Positions 11,622 through 22,232 of a stretch of DNA of 64,000 nucleotides are shown piece after piece. The position numbers were made by a program, and so were the translations under genes. The stretch covers positions 59,556 through 123,555 of the forward strand of contig NZ_JAIWQW010000001.1 in the NCBI RefSeq assembly GCF_026122815.1, read 5' to 3'. The notes below the pieces were generated by a model. That model searched no databases and was not told where the DNA came from. It worked only from the letters and a program-made list of their open reading frames with translations. How positions within the stretch are numbered: the stretch's first letter is position 1; each line of letters begins with the position of its first letter. The DNA comes from Buchnera aphidicola (Pemphigus obesinymphae) (lineage in GTDB: Bacteria; Pseudomonadota; Gammaproteobacteria; Enterobacterales; Enterobacteriaceae).

Positions 11622-12242
11622 TTATTTAGAATAAAGTTCAACTATCAAATGTTCATTAATTTCTGCAGACAAATCCTCTCTTTCAGGATACCGTTTCAAA
11701 AAACCTTCCATTTTATTAATATCCACTTCTAACCAACTAGGTTTTTCTCTTTGTTCCGATAACTCTAAAGCTGCTTTTATACGGGACTGATTTTTACATT
11801 TTTCACGAACAGAAATTCTATCGTTAATAGATAACTGATAAGAAGCAATGTTAACAACACGATTATTTACTAAAATTGATTTATGATTAACCAATTGACG
11901 AGATTCCGATCTAGTTGAACCAAAACCCATACGATAAACCACATTATCTAATCTATCTTCTAATAATTTTAGTAAATTTTCTCCAGTATTTCCTTTTAAA
12001 CGCACAGCTAATTTATAATAATTATGAAATTGACGTTCTAATATACCGTATAAACGACGTACTTTTTGCTTTTCTCTTAATTGAATTCCATAATCAGAAA
12101 GACGAGGTTTACGATTACCATGTTGACCAGGAGATTGCTCTAACTTACATTTAGTATCAATAGAACGAACTCCGGATTTTAAAAACAAATCGCTACCTTC
12201 ACGCCTACATAATTTTAATTTAGGACCTAAATATTTTGCCAT
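11622..12242 (-). CDS. rpsD: 30S ribosomal protein S4
   Basis: 206 residues with start [16 protein letters not shown], matching E. coli exactly in length. A longer frame from 12263 adds seven residues with no family support. S4 is a primary 16S-binding protein and, in enterobacteria, the autogenous translational repressor of the alpha operon. The S4 RNA-binding domain is visible at about residues 96-160 ([20 protein letters not shown]). It sits 25 bp upstream of rpoA and follows rpsK by about 30 bp. Confidence 0.96.
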   Translation of the reverse strand: MAKYLGPKLKLCRREGSDLFLKSGVRSIDTKCKLEQSPGQHGNRKPRLSDYGIQLREKQKVRRLYGILERQFHNYYKLAVRLKGNTGENLLKLLEDRLDNVVYRMGFGSTRSESRQLVNHKSILVNNRVVNIASYQLSINDRISVREKCKNQSRIKAALELSEQREKPSWLEVDINKMEGFLKRYPEREDLSAEINEHLIVELYSK

Positions 12243-12271
12243 TTCGTCAATTTTTCCATTCATATAAAAAT

Positions 12272-12661
12272 TTATACACGACGTTTTTTAGGTGAACGAC
12301 ACCCATTATGAGGTATAGGAGTTACATCAGTAATATTTGTAATACGAAAACCAGCGGCATTTAACGCACGAATTGTTGATTCCCGACCTGGACCAGGTCC
12401 CTTTACCATCACTTCCAAATTTTTTATTCCATATTCTTTCACTAATTCAGCACAACGTTCCGCAGCTACCTGAGCAGCAAATGGAGTCGACTTACGAGAA
12501 CCTCTGAAACCTGAACCACCAGATGTAGCCCAACCTAAAGCATTCCCATGCCTGTCAGTAATTGTTACAATAGTATTATTAAAAGAAGCATGAATATGAG
12601 CTATACCATCTAAAACTTGTTTTTTAACACGTTTTTTAACACGAACAGATATTTTTGCCAT
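12272..12661 (-). CDS. rpsK: 30S ribosomal protein S11
   Basis: 129 residues, full length. Conserved blocks are [33 protein letters not shown] and the C-terminal [12 protein letters not shown]11 lies on the 30S platform next to the Shine-Dalgarno helix. The DG motif in [10 protein letters not shown] is conserved; in other bacteria a nearby Asn can form isoaspartate. Alpha operon, 20 bp after rpsM. Confidence 0.97.
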   Translation of the reverse strand: MAKISVRVKKRVKKQVLDGIAHIHASFNNTIVTITDRHGNALGWATSGGSGFRGSRKSTPFAAQVAAERCAELVKEYGIKNLEVMVKGPGPGRESTIRALNAAGFRITNITDVTPIPHNGCRSPKKRRV

Positions 12662-12681
12662 TATAAATTATAATTCCTTTC

Positions 12682-13041
12682 TTATTGTTTTTTTATAGAT
12701 TTACGCGGCCCTTTTCTCGTACGAGCATTAGTTTTAGTGCGCTGACCACGAACAGGTAATCCTCGACGATGACGTAAACCTCTATAACATCCGAGATCCA
12801 TTAGTCTTTTTATACTTAAGGTCTTTTCTCTTCTTAAATCGCCTTCAACAACAAATTTACTTACTGCAGTACGTAACAACTCTATTTCTTTTTCAATTAA
12901 ATTTTTTACTTGAATATTTCCTTTTATTCCAGCAATAGAACAAATTGATTTAGCACGAGTTTTACCTATACCGTATATAGATAATAATGCTATTATGATA
13001 TGTTTGTGATCAGGTATATTAATTCCTGCAATACGAGCCAC
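12682..13041 (-). CDS. rpsM: 30S ribosomal protein S13
   Basis: 119 residues (E. coli 118). It starts [14 protein letters not shown] and ends with the basic tail [15 protein letters not shown] that contacts P-site tRNA. The start codon is GTG, as in E. coli, preceded by AGGAGTGAATA; in E. coli this GUG and its ribosome site form part of the S4 repressor pseudoknot. The upstream 107-bp gap after rpmJ would hold that leader; the ribosome-site end is conserved, but I cannot confirm the pseudoknot stems by eye. Confidence 0.96.
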   Translation of the reverse strand: MARIAGINIPDHKHIIIALLSIYGIGKTRAKSICSIAGIKGNIQVKNLIEKEIELLRTAVSKFVVEGDLRREKTLSIKRLMDLGCYRGLRHRRGLPVRGQRTKTNARTRKGPRKSIKKQ

Positions 13042-13148
13042 TATTCACTCCTATAATTTTATATTTCGTATAAAAATATTTATATATAAATACCCTTATA
13101 ATGTAAATCATAAAAACTAAAAAATTAATCATTACATAAATCGCTCAT

Positions 13149-13265
13149 TTAACCTTGACGTTGTTTATGCTTCAATTCATGAGTACAAATTACACGAACA
13201 ACATTTTTTCTCCTCACAATCTTACAATTACGACATAACTTTTTTACAGATGCTCTAACTTTCAT
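13149..13265 (-). CDS. rpmJ: 50S ribosomal protein L36
   Basis: A 38-residue protein. The minus strand from 13265 reads [15 protein letters not shown] then a basic stretch with [14 protein letters not shown] and a stop. It keeps the L36 zinc ribbon: Cys11, Cys14, Cys27 and His32. It is the last gene of the spc operon, 23 bp after secY, and sits in its usual place before rpsM. Confidence 0.96.
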   Translation of the reverse strand: MKVRASVKKLCRNCKIVRRKNVVRVICTHELKHKQRQG

Positions 13266-13288
13266 CCTACACTCCTTGCAAATATATT

Positions 13289-14626
13289 TTATTTATAAAT
13301 ACCTTTAAAATTTAATTTAGATTTTTTTAACGCCGATTCGTATTGTGTAGACATAATTAATGTTTGTACTTGAGAAATAAAATCAATAATAACCACCACT
13401 ACAATTAATAAAGATGTACCACCAAAATAAAATGGAACGTGAATAAAAAATCTCATTAATTCTGGAATTAAACAAATAAAAGTAATATACATAGAACCAA
13501 TCAGTGTCAAACGCAACATTATTTTGTTAATATATCTTGCAGTCTTTTCACCTGGTCGAATACCAGGAATAAAAGCTCCCGATTTTTTTAAATTTTCTGC
13601 TGTTTCACGAGAATTAAAAACTACACTAGTATAAAAAAAACAAAAGAAAATTATTGCAAGAGCGTATAAAAACATGTAAACAAATTTATTAGGTTGTAAA
13701 TAAAATGAAATATTCATTAACCATTTCAATTTACTTCCATCTCCAAACCAAGAAAAAATAGTTGCTGGAAAAAGAATAATACTGGAAGCAAATATAGCAG
13801 GAATAACTCCCGACATATTAACTTTTAAAGGTAAATAACTACTTTGAGCAGCGTAAATACGTCTACCTTGTTGACGTTTTGCATAATGCACATTAATTTT
13901 TCTTTGACTACGTTCTATTAAAACTACTAAAAAAATAATAGAAAAAATAAAAAAAATAACAAATAAAAACAACATAAAATTTAATTCACCTAATCTAACT
14001 TGTTCTAATGTGCTACCAATTGAAGAAGGCAAACCAGCTATGATTCCAGAAAAAATAATTATTGAAATACCATTACCTAAACCTTTCTCGGTAATTAATT
14101 CACCTAACCACATTAAGAAAATAGTACCAGTGACCAAACTAAAAACAGCAATACAGTAAAAATATAAATCAGGATGAATAATCAAAAAACGCAATGCAGG
14201 CATATTTGGCAAACTTATTGCAATACCAATAGACTGCAAAATTGCTAATAACAAGGTAGTATATCTAATATATCTGTTAATTTTACGTCTTCCAGACTCT
14301 CCTTCTTTTTTTATTTCTATCAATCGTGGATAAACTAAAGTTGACAATTGAATAATAATGGATGCAGAAATGTACGGCATAATTCCCAGTGCAAAAATAG
14401 AAGCACGACTTAAAGCGCCACCAGAAAACATATTAAAAATTTCAATAATAGTACCTTGTTGTCTTTCCAATAACCTAGATAACATTGTAACATCAATACC
14501 AGGAATAGGAATAAAAGAACCGATACGAAAAATAATTAATGCCATTATAATAAACAAAACTCTTTTCTTAAGTATGTTAAAACCACTATGATACTTTTGA
14601 TAATCTAATCCTAATTTTTTAACCAT
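13289..14626 (-). CDS. secY: Protein translocase subunit SecY
   Basis: 445 residues (E. coli 443), the channel-forming subunit of the SecYEG translocon, with ten predicted membrane helices. It starts near [18 protein letters not shown]. Helix 2 and the plug region follow in [25 protein letters not shown]. The cytosolic loop [12 protein letters not shown] and the C-terminal SSL..PGIRPG-like segment [12 protein letters not shown] (ribosome/SecA binding) are retained. It is followed by rpmJ and preceded by rplO, as in all spc operons. Lys/Ile substitutions reflect AT pressure; no truncation. Confidence 0.96.
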   Translation of the reverse strand: MVKKLGLDYQKYHSGFNILKKRVLFIIMALIIFRIGSFIPIPGIDVTMLSRLLERQQGTIIEIFNMFSGGALSRASIFALGIMPYISASIIIQLSTLVYPRLIEIKKEGESGRRKINRYIRYTTLLLAILQSIGIAISLPNMPALRFLIIHPDLYFYCIAVFSLVTGTIFLMWLGELITEKGLGNGISIIIFSGIIAGLPSSIGSTLEQVRLGELNFMLFLFVIFFIFSIIFLVVLIERSQRKINVHYAKRQQGRRIYAAQSSYLPLKVNMSGVIPAIFASSIILFPATIFSWFGDGSKLKWLMNISFYLQPNKFVYMFLYALAIIFFCFFYTSVVFNSRETAENLKKSGAFIPGIRPGEKTARYINKIMLRLTLIGSMYITFICLIPELMRFFIHVPFYFGGTSLLIVVVVIIDFISQVQTLIMSTQYESALKKSKLNFKGIYK

Positions 14627-14639
14627 ATTATATGCTTAC

Positions 14640-15074
14640 TTATTCCTCTATTTTACCACCACAATTTTCAATAACCATACGTGCACCTTTTGTTACACGC
14701 AAACCGTATACCTTAATTGGTGAAGAAATGCTACCAGATAAAATGATCTTTACAAACTTAATATTTTTATGAATGATATTATGTTCTTTTAACAAATTTA
14801 AAGTAATTATTTTTTTTGAAAATCGATTTAACTCTGACAATCTTACTTCTTTCGTTACACGCGCTTTTCGAGAAATAAATCCAAATTTAGGTATTCTCCG
14901 ATACAAAGGCATTTGACCTCCCTCAAAGCCTCTATTAATACCCCCACCTGTACGTGATTTTTGTCCTTTGTGCCCTCTACCAGCTGTTTTACCTAAACCA
15001 GAACCTATTCCTCTTCCTACCCGTTTTCTTTTTTTATGAGCCTTCTTGGCCGGAAAAAGATTATTTAAATACAT
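14640..15074 (-). CDS. rplO: 50S ribosomal protein L15
   Basis: 144 residues, full length. The glycine/arginine-rich N-terminus [20 protein letters not shown] and the block [18 protein letters not shown] are diagnostic. L15 is a late-assembly 23S-binding protein. It is 4 bp from rpmD and 13 bp from secY within the spc operon. Confidence 0.97.
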   Translation of the reverse strand: MYLNNLFPAKKAHKKRKRVGRGIGSGLGKTAGRGHKGQKSRTGGGINRGFEGGQMPLYRRIPKFGFISRKARVTKEVRLSELNRFSKKIITLNLLKEHNIIHKNIKFVKIILSGSISSPIKVYGLRVTKGARMVIENCGGKIEE

Positions 15075-15077
15075 GTT

Positions 15078-15260
15078 CTATATTTCCTGTATTTTTAACA
15101 TATAAGATAAAGATCTTATCATACCCCGAATAGCTGGTGTATCTTTACGATTAACTGTATGTCCAATATACCGCAAACCCAAACCAAGTAATGTAGATTT
15201 ATGTTTGGATAAACGACCTATTGCACTCTTAACTTGTGTTATATTTATAGTTTTTATCAT
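15078..15260 (-). CDS. rpmD: 50S ribosomal protein L30
   Basis: 60 residues starting [17 protein letters not shown] at the ATG at 15260 (E. coli 59). A longer frame from 15311 would overlap rpsE by 44 bp and add 17 unrelated residues; rejected. Conserved L30 core: [16 protein letters not shown] and DTPAIRGMI. spc operon, between rpsE (7 bp) and rplO (3 bp). Confidence 0.96.
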   Translation of the reverse strand: MIKTINITQVKSAIGRLSKHKSTLLGLGLRYIGHTVNRKDTPAIRGMIRSLSYMLKIQEI

Positions 15261-15267
15261 TTTTATA

Positions 15268-15771
15268 TTATCCAATAAAATCTGATACGGATTTATTTCT
15301 TTTAGCAGCAATAATTTCTGGAGATCTCATGCTTTCTAATCCCTTCATTGTTGCTCTTACCACATTAATAGGATTAGTAGAACCATACGTTTTAGCTAAA
15401 ACATTGTGTACACCAGAAACCTCTAATACCGCCCTCATAGCACCTCCAGCAATGATTCCTGTACCTTCTGATGCAGGTTTCATAAATATATTAGCACCTG
15501 TATAAGAACCTTTAACAGAATGTTGCAAAGTCCCATTTACAATTTCTATCTTAATCATTTTTCTGCGTGCTTTTTCCATTGCTTTTTGGATCGCTGCAGG
15601 TACTTCACGTGCTTTGCCATATCCAAAACCTACTTTACCTTGACCATTTCCAACAACCGTTAACGCAGTAAAAGAAAATATACGACCACCTTTGACCGTT
15701 TTAGATACACGATTAACTGTAATTAACTTTTCTTTAAAATCTAAAGTATTTTTTTTCTCAATAATAGCCAT
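15268..15771 (-). CDS. rpsE: 30S ribosomal protein S5
   Basis: 167 residues (E. coli 167). The N-terminal double-stranded RNA-binding domain has [20 protein letters not shown] and [17 protein letters not shown]; the C-terminal domain has [19 protein letters not shown] and [12 protein letters not shown]5 acts in mRNA entry and decoding fidelity. spc operon order rplR-rpsE-rpmD is conserved. Confidence 0.97.
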   Translation of the reverse strand: MAIIEKKNTLDFKEKLITVNRVSKTVKGGRIFSFTALTVVGNGQGKVGFGYGKAREVPAAIQKAMEKARRKMIKIEIVNGTLQHSVKGSYTGANIFMKPASEGTGIIAGGAMRAVLEVSGVHNVLAKTYGSTNPINVVRATMKGLESMRSPEIIAAKRNKSVSDFIG

Positions 15772-15783
15772 TATATGTTATCC

Positions 15784-16149
15784 TTAAAATATCAAACCAG
15801 CTTGTCGCGCAGATTCTGCTAAAACTTGAATTCGACCATGATATTGGAATCCTGAACGATCAAAAGAAACATTTTTAATACCTTTCTTTAAAGCTCGTTC
15901 TGCAATTATTTTTCCAATTTCTGCTGCTGCTATTTTATTTCCTGTATAAATAATATTTCTACTTATTGTTTTTTCTAAAGTTGAAGCTACTACCACCACT
16001 CTAGAACTTATTGAAGATATAATTTGCGCATAAATATGACGAGAAGTTCGATGAACAACCAAACGAACAGCACCTAATTTTTTTAATTTACATCGTGTTT
16101 TTAACCCACGACGTAAACGAGCTAATTTTTTATTTTTAATTGCTGTCAT
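15784..16149 (-). CDS. rplR: 50S ribosomal protein L18
   Basis: 121 residues (E. coli 117). L18 binds 5S rRNA. Signature segments: [15 protein letters not shown], and the C-terminal [24 protein letters not shown], nearly identical to other enterobacteria. It is 1 bp after the rplF stop codon and 12 bp before rpsE in the spc operon. Confidence 0.97.
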   Translation of the reverse strand: MTAIKNKKLARLRRGLKTRCKLKKLGAVRLVVHRTSRHIYAQIISSISSRVVVVASTLEKTISRNIIYTGNKIAAAEIGKIIAERALKKGIKNVSFDRSGFQYHGRIQVLAESARQAGLIF

Positions 16150-16150
16150 A

Positions 16151-16687
16151 TTATTTTTTCTTAGCCTCTTTCACACGTATTATTTCATTTTCATACCGAA
16201 TTCCTTTTCCTTTATACGGTTCAGGAACACGATAAGCACGTAAATTAGCCGCTACTTGTCCTATTAATTGTTTATCTGCACCCTTAAGTATAATTTCCGT
16301 TTGAGATGGAATCTCTGCTATTACACCAAAAGGCAACGTATATTCAATAGGATGAGAGTAACCTAAAGACATATTAATAACATTTTTTTTAGTAACACTA
16401 ACACGATATCCTACACCGATTAATTGTAATTTTTTTGAAAATCCTTCTGTAACACCAATTATCATTGAATAAACTAATGCTCGACATGTACCTGCTTGCG
16501 CCCAAGCATCAACATAACTTAAATTAACTGAAAAACATAAAAAAGATTTTTTTTCTTCTATTGTTACACTTCTGTGAAAAATATAAGTCAGTTCACCATT
16601 TTTCCCTTTAATGAAAATTTTTTGTCCTTTTAATTTTATATCCACACAAGAAGGAATAAAAATAGGATTTTTGGCAATACGAGACAT
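16151..16687 (-). CDS. rplF: 50S ribosomal protein L6
   Basis: 178 residues (E. coli 177). Two repeated L6 domains are visible. The N-terminal one is diverged ([12 protein letters not shown]). The C-terminal one keeps [25 protein letters not shown] and the 23S-binding block [27 protein letters not shown]6 stabilises the sarcin-ricin region near the factor site. spc operon, 12 bp after rpsH. Confidence 0.97.
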   Translation of the reverse strand: MSRIAKNPIFIPSCVDIKLKGQKIFIKGKNGELTYIFHRSVTIEEKKSFLCFSVNLSYVDAWAQAGTCRALVYSMIIGVTEGFSKKLQLIGVGYRVSVTKKNVINMSLGYSHPIEYTLPFGVIAEIPSQTEIILKGADKQLIGQVAANLRAYRVPEPYKGKGIRYENEIIRVKEAKKK

Positions 16688-16699
16688 TTTTTTCTCCCA

Positions 16700-17092
16700 T
16701 TAAGAAACATAACAAATAATTTCACCACCAAGACCCAATTTTCTAGCTTCTTTATCAGTTATTAAACCCCTGGAAGTCGAAATAATCGCAATACCTAAAC
16801 CAGACATTACTTTTGGTAATTCATGTTTTTGCTTGTATATACGCAAACTAGGACGACTGACACGTTGTATACTTTCAATTACGCCCTTACCATGAAAATA
16901 TTTAAGAATAACTTTTAATTTTAACTTAATTGTTTCTTTAATAACATAATCTTTGATATATCCTTCTCTTTTTAAAACATCACTAATCGCTACTTTAAAT
17001 TTAGATGCAGGCATTGTAACCGATAATTTATTAGATACTTGACCATTACGAATACACGTAAGCATATCTGAAATAGGATCTTGCATACTCAT
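16700..17092 (-). CDS. rpsH: 30S ribosomal protein S8
   Basis: 130 residues, full length. It begins [18 protein letters not shown] and has [15 protein letters not shown] and the C-terminal [27 protein letters not shown]8 is a primary 16S-binding protein; in E. coli it also represses the spc operon by binding near the rplE start. 35 bp after rpsN. Confidence 0.97.
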   Translation of the reverse strand: MSMQDPISDMLTCIRNGQVSNKLSVTMPASKFKVAISDVLKREGYIKDYVIKETIKLKLKVILKYFHGKGVIESIQRVSRPSLRIYKQKHELPKVMSGLGIAIISTSRGLITDKEARKLGLGGEIICYVS

Positions 17093-17127
17093 CTATTTTA
17101 CTCCCGAGAAATAAAATTACTAACTAA

Positions 17128-17433
17128 TCACCAACTCGCTTTTCTTAAACCAGGAATTTCACCACGCATAGCTGATTCTCTGAGTTTAATTCTACTTAAT
17201 CCAAATTTGCGTAAAAAAGCATGAGGTCTACCTGTTTGACGACAACGATTCCGTTGACGTGAAGGACTGGAATCTCTTGGTAATATTTGTAATTTTAGCA
17301 CAGCTTGCCAACGAAATTCTTCTGGTAGAGATAGATCAGAAATAATTTTTTTTAATTTTACACGTTTTTTAAAAAATTTTTTAGCTAACTTAATACGCTT
17401 TACTTCTCTTGCTTTAATTGATTGTTTAGCCAT
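17128..17433 (-). CDS. rpsN: 30S ribosomal protein S14
   Basis: 101 residues, the long zinc-free S14 form typical of enterobacteria, with [20 protein letters not shown] and the conserved C-terminal [24 protein letters not shown]. It joins the 30S head next to S3 and S10. spc operon, between rplE (12 bp) and rpsH. Confidence 0.97.
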   Translation of the reverse strand: MAKQSIKAREVKRIKLAKKFFKKRVKLKKIISDLSLPEEFRWQAVLKLQILPRDSSPSRQRNRCRQTGRPHAFLRKFGLSRIKLRESAMRGEIPGLRKASW

Positions 17434-17445
17434 TGAATACCTTAT

Positions 17446-17985
17446 TTATTTACGAAATGGAAAATGAAAAGATGACAATAGTAATTCACCTTCATAATCA
17501 GAACGAGCAGTAGTAGTAATATTAATGTTTAAACCACGAATACGATCAATTTTATCATAATCAATCTCTGGAAAAATAATTTGTTCTTTAATTCCCATAC
17601 TATAATTACCTCGACCATCGAAAGAATTTGTAGGCAAACCACGAAAATCTCTAATACGAGGTATAGCGATAGTAATTAAACGATCTAAAAAATCCCATTT
17701 ACGTTTCCCTCTTAAAGTTACCTTGCAACCAATAGGATAACCCTGACGAATTTTAAAACCAGCTATAGATTTACGGGATTTAGTCACTAAAGGTTTTTGC
17801 CCAGAAATTAAAGTTAAATCTAAAACCGCTTGATCAAGAGTTTTCTTTTCAGAAATAACAGTTCCAACTCCCATATTTAAAGTAATTTTCTCAATTCTAG
17901 GTACTTGCATTAAAGAATTATAACCACATTGTATCATCAATTTCTGTAATACTGTTTTTTTATAATAATCATACAATCTTGACAT
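17446..17985 (-). CDS. rplE: 50S ribosomal protein L5
   Basis: 179 residues (E. coli 179). L5 binds 5S rRNA and contacts the P-site tRNA. Motifs: [49 protein letters not shown] and [20 protein letters not shown]. It lies 2 bp after rplX, so the two are probably translationally coupled. Confidence 0.97.
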   Translation of the reverse strand: MSRLYDYYKKTVLQKLMIQCGYNSLMQVPRIEKITLNMGVGTVISEKKTLDQAVLDLTLISGQKPLVTKSRKSIAGFKIRQGYPIGCKVTLRGKRKWDFLDRLITIAIPRIRDFRGLPTNSFDGRGNYSMGIKEQIIFPEIDYDKIDRIRGLNINITTTARSDYEGELLLSSFHFPFRK

Positions 17986-17987
17986 GA

Positions 17988-18314
17988 TTATAGTCCCACA
18001 TTATGTAAATTCTTTTTATTAGATTTAAAGAAACGAACTTTCTTCCCTTCCTCAAATCTAAAACCTATACGATCAGCTTTTTCTGTTATCGAATTAAATA
18101 TAGCCACATTAGAAATATGAATTCCCGATTCCTTACTAATTATTCCTCCTGGTTTATTTTGAGCCGGAACGGATTTTTGATGTTTTTTAACTACATTAAT
18201 ACCTTCTACAATAATCCTATTTGAAGATAATAATCTTTTTACAATACCTATTTTACCTTTATCTTTTCCTGCTAAAATTACCACTTTATCGTTACAACGT
18301 ATTTTATTTGCCAT
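17988..18314 (-). CDS. rplX: 50S ribosomal protein L24
   Basis: 108 residues from the ATG at 18314 ([20 protein letters not shown]), which has GGAGAA upstream. A frame from 18332 adds six unsupported residues. The KOW motif ([19 protein letters not shown]) initiates 23S binding and assembly. The C-terminal block [19 protein letters not shown] is conserved. spc operon, 18 bp after rplN. Confidence 0.96.
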   Translation of the reverse strand: MANKIRCNDKVVILAGKDKGKIGIVKRLLSSNRIIVEGINVVKKHQKSVPAQNKPGGIISKESGIHISNVAIFNSITEKADRIGFRFEEGKKVRFFKSNKKNLHNVGL

Positions 18315-18332
18315 ATTATGTTCTCCTACCAT

Positions 18333-18704
18333 TTATAATACTTCAGGAGCTAATGAAACAATCTTCATAAATTTTTCTATTCTTAATTCTCGAGTCACTG
18401 GCCCAAAAATACGGGTTCCCACTGGTTGTTCAGTACTATTGTTCAATAATACGCATGAATTAGTATCAAAACGAATGATAGAACCATCGGATCTTCTTAT
18501 ACCTTTTTTAGTCCGTACCACCACAGCTTTAAGCACATCACCTTTTTTTACTTTACCTCTTGGAATAGCTTCTTTTACTGTAACTTTTATAATATCTCCA
18601 ATACCTGCATAACGTCTTCTGGAACCTCCTAAAACTTTAATACACATTGCAGAACGCGCACCAGAATTATCTGCTACATTTAATACACTTTGTTCCTGAA
18701 TCAT
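18333..18704 (-). CDS. rplN: 50S ribosomal protein L14
   Basis: 123 residues, nearly identical to E. coli: [20 protein letters not shown] at the start, [17 protein letters not shown] in the middle, [13 protein letters not shown] near the end. L14 sits at the subunit interface (bridge B5/B8). It is the first gene of the spc operon; the 157-bp gap to rpsQ carries a terminator-like hairpin. GGAGTGCTAAC gives the ribosome site. Confidence 0.97.
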   Translation of the reverse strand: MIQEQSVLNVADNSGARSAMCIKVLGGSRRRYAGIGDIIKVTVKEAIPRGKVKKGDVLKAVVVRTKKGIRRSDGSIIRFDTNSCVLLNNSTEQPVGTRIFGPVTRELRIEKFMKIVSLAPEVL

Positions 18705-18808
18705 GTTAGCACTCCAATAATAACACTTGTTGATTAAAAATAAACAAATTTATAATAAACACCAATATAAAAAATTTATCATTCCATTTTCTCTTACATT
18801 TCTGAAAA

Positions 18809-18840
18809 CATGAACAGCCAATTAGTAACTACTGTTCATG
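18809..18840 (-). terminator. Terminator at the S10/spc operon junction
   Basis: A 9-bp perfect stem CATGAACAG/CTGTTCATG with a 14-nt loop, 22 bp after rpsQ. On the minus strand it is followed by TTTTCAG. It lies exactly where the S10 operon (ending rpsQ) gives way to the spc operon (starting rplN). The U-tract is short, so termination may be partial. Confidence 0.6.
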
Positions 18841-18861
18841 CTTATGCTTAGCATAGAATTT

Positions 18862-19116
18862 TCAAAGTGTCGATTTTTCTAAAATACGTAATAAAATCCA
18901 AGATTTTTTTTTAGATATTGGACGACATTCCCGAACTTCTATTGTGTCTCCAATAACGCATTCATTTTTTTCATCATGGAAATGTAATTTTGTTGTACGT
19001 TTTATAAATTTTCCATAAATAGAATGTTTGACAAAACGTTCTACAGCTATAACAGCCGTTTTTTGCATTTTATCACTGATCACACAACCTTGTAATATAT
19101 TATATTTTTTGGTCAT
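18862..19116 (-). CDS. rpsQ: 30S ribosomal protein S17
   Basis: 84 residues (E. coli 84). OB-fold primary 16S-binding protein. Motifs: [24 protein letters not shown] and [18 protein letters not shown]. The start overlaps the rpmC stop by 4 bp (ATGA-type overlap), indicating translational coupling. It is the last gene of the S10 operon. Confidence 0.97.
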   Translation of the reverse strand: MTKKYNILQGCVISDKMQKTAVIAVERFVKHSIYGKFIKRTTKLHFHDEKNECVIGDTIEVRECRPISKKKSWILLRILEKSTL

Positions 19117-19307
19117 GATTGTTTTCCTTTTTCTGACAACAACATTTTCACTTGAGCAATATTTTTACGAACTTTTTTTAACAAATGAGATTGTTTTAAT
19201 TTACCTGATGATAATTGCATGCGTAGATTAAAATATTCTCTTGATAAATGTAATAATTCAGAATTTAAATCTATAAAATTTTTCTCACGCAGCTTAATAA
19301 ATTTCAT
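19113..19307 (-). CDS. rpmC: 50S ribosomal protein L29
   Basis: 64 residues (E. coli 63), a two-helix protein at the exit tunnel and a docking point for trigger factor and SRP. Recognisable blocks are [32 protein letters not shown] and [11 protein letters not shown]. It overlaps rplP by one base and rpsQ by four. Confidence 0.95.
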   Translation of the reverse strand: MKFIKLREKNFIDLNSELLHLSREYFNLRMQLSSGKLKQSHLLKKVRKNIAQVKMLLSEKGKQS

Positions 19308-19717
19308 TACATCACCGTTTTAGTAACAAATATAGTTTTAATAGGCAATTTTGCAGCTGCTAATTTAAATGCTTCTCGAGATAATTCTTCAGACAAACCT
19401 TCTATTTCATATAAAATTTTACCTGGTTGGATTAAAGCAACCCAATATTCAACGTTCCCTTTCCCTTTTCCCATTCTTACTTCTAATGGTTTTTGAGTAA
19501 TAGGTTTATCAGGAAAAATTCGTATCCACATTTTCCCTTGTTTTTTTACAGAACGGGTTATAGCTATCCTTGCTGCTTCAATTTGACGAGCTGTTAAACG
19601 TCCCCTGTCTACAGCTTTTAAACCAAAACTCCCGAATTGAACATCAGTACTAATAGCAAAACCACGATTCCTTCCTTTATGCATTTTGCGAAATTTAGTT
19701 CGTTTTGGTTGCATCAT
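19307..19717 (-). CDS. rplP: 50S ribosomal protein L16
   Basis: 136 residues, full length, starting [19 protein letters not shown] (E. coli MLQPKRTKF). L16 organises the A-site tRNA binding region. The Arg in the [22 protein letters not shown] block and [15 protein letters not shown] are conserved. S10 operon, between rpsC and rpmC. Confidence 0.97.
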   Translation of the reverse strand: MMQPKRTKFRKMHKGRNRGFAISTDVQFGSFGLKAVDRGRLTARQIEAARIAITRSVKKQGKMWIRIFPDKPITQKPLEVRMGKGKGNVEYWVALIQPGKILYEIEGLSEELSREAFKLAAAKLPIKTIFVTKTVM

Positions 19718-19731
19718 ATAAGATAATCTCC

Positions 19732-20433
19732 TTACTTACGATTCTTACGATAATATTTTTTAGCTTGAGAAATCGGCTTTTCTAAAATTTTTACAGCAGA
19801 CATGCCACCTAAAATTTCTCCTTTAAAAATCCATACTTTTACTCCAACAATACCATATGTGGTATGTGCTTCTGAAGCATTATATTGGACATCAGCACGT
19901 AATGTATGTAATGGGACTCTCCCTTCACGATACCATTCTTTTCTTGCTATTTCTGCCCCTCCTAAACGTCCACTTATTTTAACTTTTATCCCTTTTGCTC
20001 CTTGTCGCATGGCGTTTTGAACTGCTCTTTTCATAGCTCGACGAAACATTATTCTTCTTTCTAATTGAGAAGTAATATTATCGGCTACTAATTTTGCATC
20101 TAACTCTGGTTTTCTTACTTCTGAAATATTAATTTGTGCAGGAACACCAGCTATAATAGCTATAGCTGCTCTTAATTTTTCTACATCTTCTCCTTTTTTT
20201 CCTATAACAATTCCGGGACGTGCTGTATAGATAGTAATTCGAATACTTTTAGCTAGACGCTCAATAATAATTCGAGATACAGACGCTTTAAATAACTCTT
20301 TTTTTAAAAAACTTCTAACTTGAAAATCACTGTTTAAATTATCAGAAAAATCTTTACTATTAGAAAACCAAACAGAATTCCAAGATTTAATTATTCCCAA
20401 TCGCATGCCATTAGGATGTACTTTTTGACCCAT
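19732..20433 (-). CDS. rpsC: 30S ribosomal protein S3
   Basis: 233 residues, E. coli length. It starts [20 protein letters not shown]. The KH domain has [15 protein letters not shown] at about residues 74-88; the C-terminal part has [31 protein letters not shown]3 lines the mRNA entry channel and contributes to helicase activity. S10 operon, 17 bp after rplV. Confidence 0.97.
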   Translation of the reverse strand: MGQKVHPNGMRLGIIKSWNSVWFSNSKDFSDNLNSDFQVRSFLKKELFKASVSRIIIERLAKSIRITIYTARPGIVIGKKGEDVEKLRAAIAIIAGVPAQINISEVRKPELDAKLVADNITSQLERRIMFRRAMKRAVQNAMRQGAKGIKVKISGRLGGAEIARKEWYREGRVPLHTLRADVQYNASEAHTTYGIVGVKVWIFKGEILGGMSAVKILEKPISQAKKYYRKNRK

Positions 20434-20450
20434 TACTAGTCTCCAAAATC

Positions 20451-20783
20451 TTAGCGATCAGAAACAACTACGGTGATATGACTGGTACGTTTTAAAATTC
20501 GATCAGCGCGACCTTTAGCACGTGGCATCATTCGTTTCATAGTTGGTCCTTCATTAACAAAAATTTTTTTTATTATTAAATTATCTATATCGGCACCTTC
20601 ATTGTGTTCAGCATTAGCTATTGCTGATTCTAATACTTTTTTTACCAAATTTGATGTTTTTTTATTAGAATAAATAAGTATTTCTAAAGCTTTTTGTACT
20701 TTTTTACCACGAATTAAATTAGCAACCAAACGAACCTTTTGTGCAGATGAACGAGCTTGACGATATTGAGCTAAAACTTCCAT
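20451..20783 (-). CDS. rplV: 50S ribosomal protein L22
   Basis: 110 residues, E. coli length. The extended beta-hairpin that lines the exit tunnel is present: [28 protein letters not shown]. The N-terminal part [22 protein letters not shown] is also conserved. S10 operon, 15 bp after rpsS. Confidence 0.97.
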   Translation of the reverse strand: MEVLAQYRQARSSAQKVRLVANLIRGKKVQKALEILIYSNKKTSNLVKKVLESAIANAEHNEGADIDNLIIKKIFVNEGPTMKRMMPRAKGRADRILKRTSHITVVVSDR

Positions 20784-20798
20784 TTGTTCCTCTTTTTG

Positions 20799-21077
20799 CT
20801 AACGTTTTTTAACTTTACGATCAGCAGCATGCCCTTTATAAGTCCTAGTTAAAGAAAATTCTCCTAATTTATGACCTACCATATCTTCGGTAATAAAAAC
20901 AGGAACATGTTGACGACCGTTATGTATTGCTATAGTTAAACCAATCATATTTGGAAAAACAGTAGAACGACGAGACCAAGTACGTAATGGTTTTTTATCA
21001 TTTTTTTTAATAGATTTTTCTACTTTCTTTAATAAATTGAGATCAATAAAAGGACCCTTTTTAAGAGAACGTGGCAT
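20799..21077 (-). CDS. rpsS: 30S ribosomal protein S19
   Basis: 92 residues (E. coli 92), starting [20 protein letters not shown], with [22 protein letters not shown] and [24 protein letters not shown]. It lies in the 30S head near the A site. S10 operon, 16 bp after rplB. Confidence 0.97.
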   Translation of the reverse strand: MPRSLKKGPFIDLNLLKKVEKSIKKNDKKPLRTWSRRSTVFPNMIGLTIAIHNGRQHVPVFITEDMVGHKLGEFSLTRTYKGHAADRKVKKR

Positions 21078-21093
21078 TCTTTATCCTCTGTAA

Positions 21094-21915
21094 TTATTTA
21101 TTTCGACTTCGTAAGATAAACTTATCAGTACGTTTATTTTTTCTAGTTTTCTTTCCTTTAGTCTGAACACCCCACGGAGTCACTGGGTGTTTACCAAAAT
21201 TCCTACCTTCTCCTCCTCCGTGTGGATGATCAACAGGATTCATAGCAGTACCCCTAACTGTTGGTCTAACACCTCTCCACCTAGAAGCTCCAGCTTTTCC
21301 TAATACTCTTAACATATGTTCTGAATTTCCTACTTCTCCAACAGTAGCTCTACAATCAGATGGTATCTTTCTCATTTCTCCAGATCTTAATCTAATCGTA
21401 ACATAAGTATTTTCACTAGCTACTAATTGTACGAAACTTCCAGCTGAACGTGCTATTTGACCTCCCTTTCCAGGTTTCATTTCCACATTATGAACTAATT
21501 CTCCTACTGGAATATTTCTTAAAGGTAATGCGTTTCCTACTTTAATAGATTCTTTAATACCAGAAATAACTTTGTCTCCAATAGATAAACCTTTGGGAGC
21601 TAAAATATAATTGCGTTCCCCATCTTTATATAAGATTAAAGCAATATTTGCTGAACGATTAGGATCATATTCAAAACGTTCTACAACAGCTGGAATACCA
21701 TCTTTTATTCTTTTAAAATCAAGAATTCTATATGCTCTTTTATGACCTCCACCTATATGACGAGTAGTAATTCGACCAGCATTATTCCTTCCGCCTGTTT
21801 TAGTATTCTTTTTTGTTAGTAAAGAAAATGATTTACCTTTATACAAATTTTTTTTGACCACTTTAATAACATGACGACGACCAGGAGATGTCGGTTTACA
21901 TTTAATAATTGCCAT
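21094..21915 (-). CDS. rplB: 50S ribosomal protein L2
   Basis: 273 residues from the ATG at 21915 ([20 protein letters not shown]), the same length as E. coli L2. A frame from 21996 would add 27 residues overlapping rplW and is rejected. L2 is required for subunit joining and peptidyl transfer. The catalytic-centre loop [18 protein letters not shown], with its critical His, is intact, as is [14 protein letters not shown]10 operon. Confidence 0.97.
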   Translation of the reverse strand: MAIIKCKPTSPGRRHVIKVVKKNLYKGKSFSLLTKKNTKTGGRNNAGRITTRHIGGGHKRAYRILDFKRIKDGIPAVVERFEYDPNRSANIALILYKDGERNYILAPKGLSIGDKVISGIKESIKVGNALPLRNIPVGELVHNVEMKPGKGGQIARSAGSFVQLVASENTYVTIRLRSGEMRKIPSDCRATVGEVGNSEHMLRVLGKAGASRWRGVRPTVRGTAMNPVDHPHGGGEGRNFGKHPVTPWGVQTKGKKTRKNKRTDKFILRSRNK

Positions 21916-21929
21916 TTTTTTCCCTACAA

Positions 21930-22232
21930 CTAATCTACATTGCTGAGTAAATCTGCATTTTGACCTTTTCTTAAAGTAATATAAGCTTTTTTCCAATTTT
22001 TATGACGACTTACTTGATTCCCTTTACGTTTTATTTTTCCTTTAACTACAAGAGTGTTAATAGAACTTACTTTTACTTTAAATAATTCTTGTACAGCTTG
22101 TCTTATCGTAGACTTCTTTGCGTCCTTTTTTACTTTAAAAACAACTGTATTATATTTTTCTGCAGATAAAGAAGATTTTTCTGAAATTTTAGGAGAAAGT
22201 AATACTTTAAAAATAAGATTCTTATGTGTCAT
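21930..22232 (-). CDS. rplW: 50S ribosomal protein L23
   Basis: 100 residues (E. coli 100). L23 is the trigger-factor and SRP docking site at the exit tunnel. Blocks: [24 protein letters not shown] and the 23S-binding loop [24 protein letters not shown]. Its ATG overlaps the rplD stop by 4 bp. S10 operon. Confidence 0.96.
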   Translation of the reverse strand: MTHKNLIFKVLLSPKISEKSSLSAEKYNTVVFKVKKDAKKSTIRQAVQELFKVKVSSINTLVVKGKIKRKGNQVSRHKNWKKAYITLRKGQNADLLSNVD

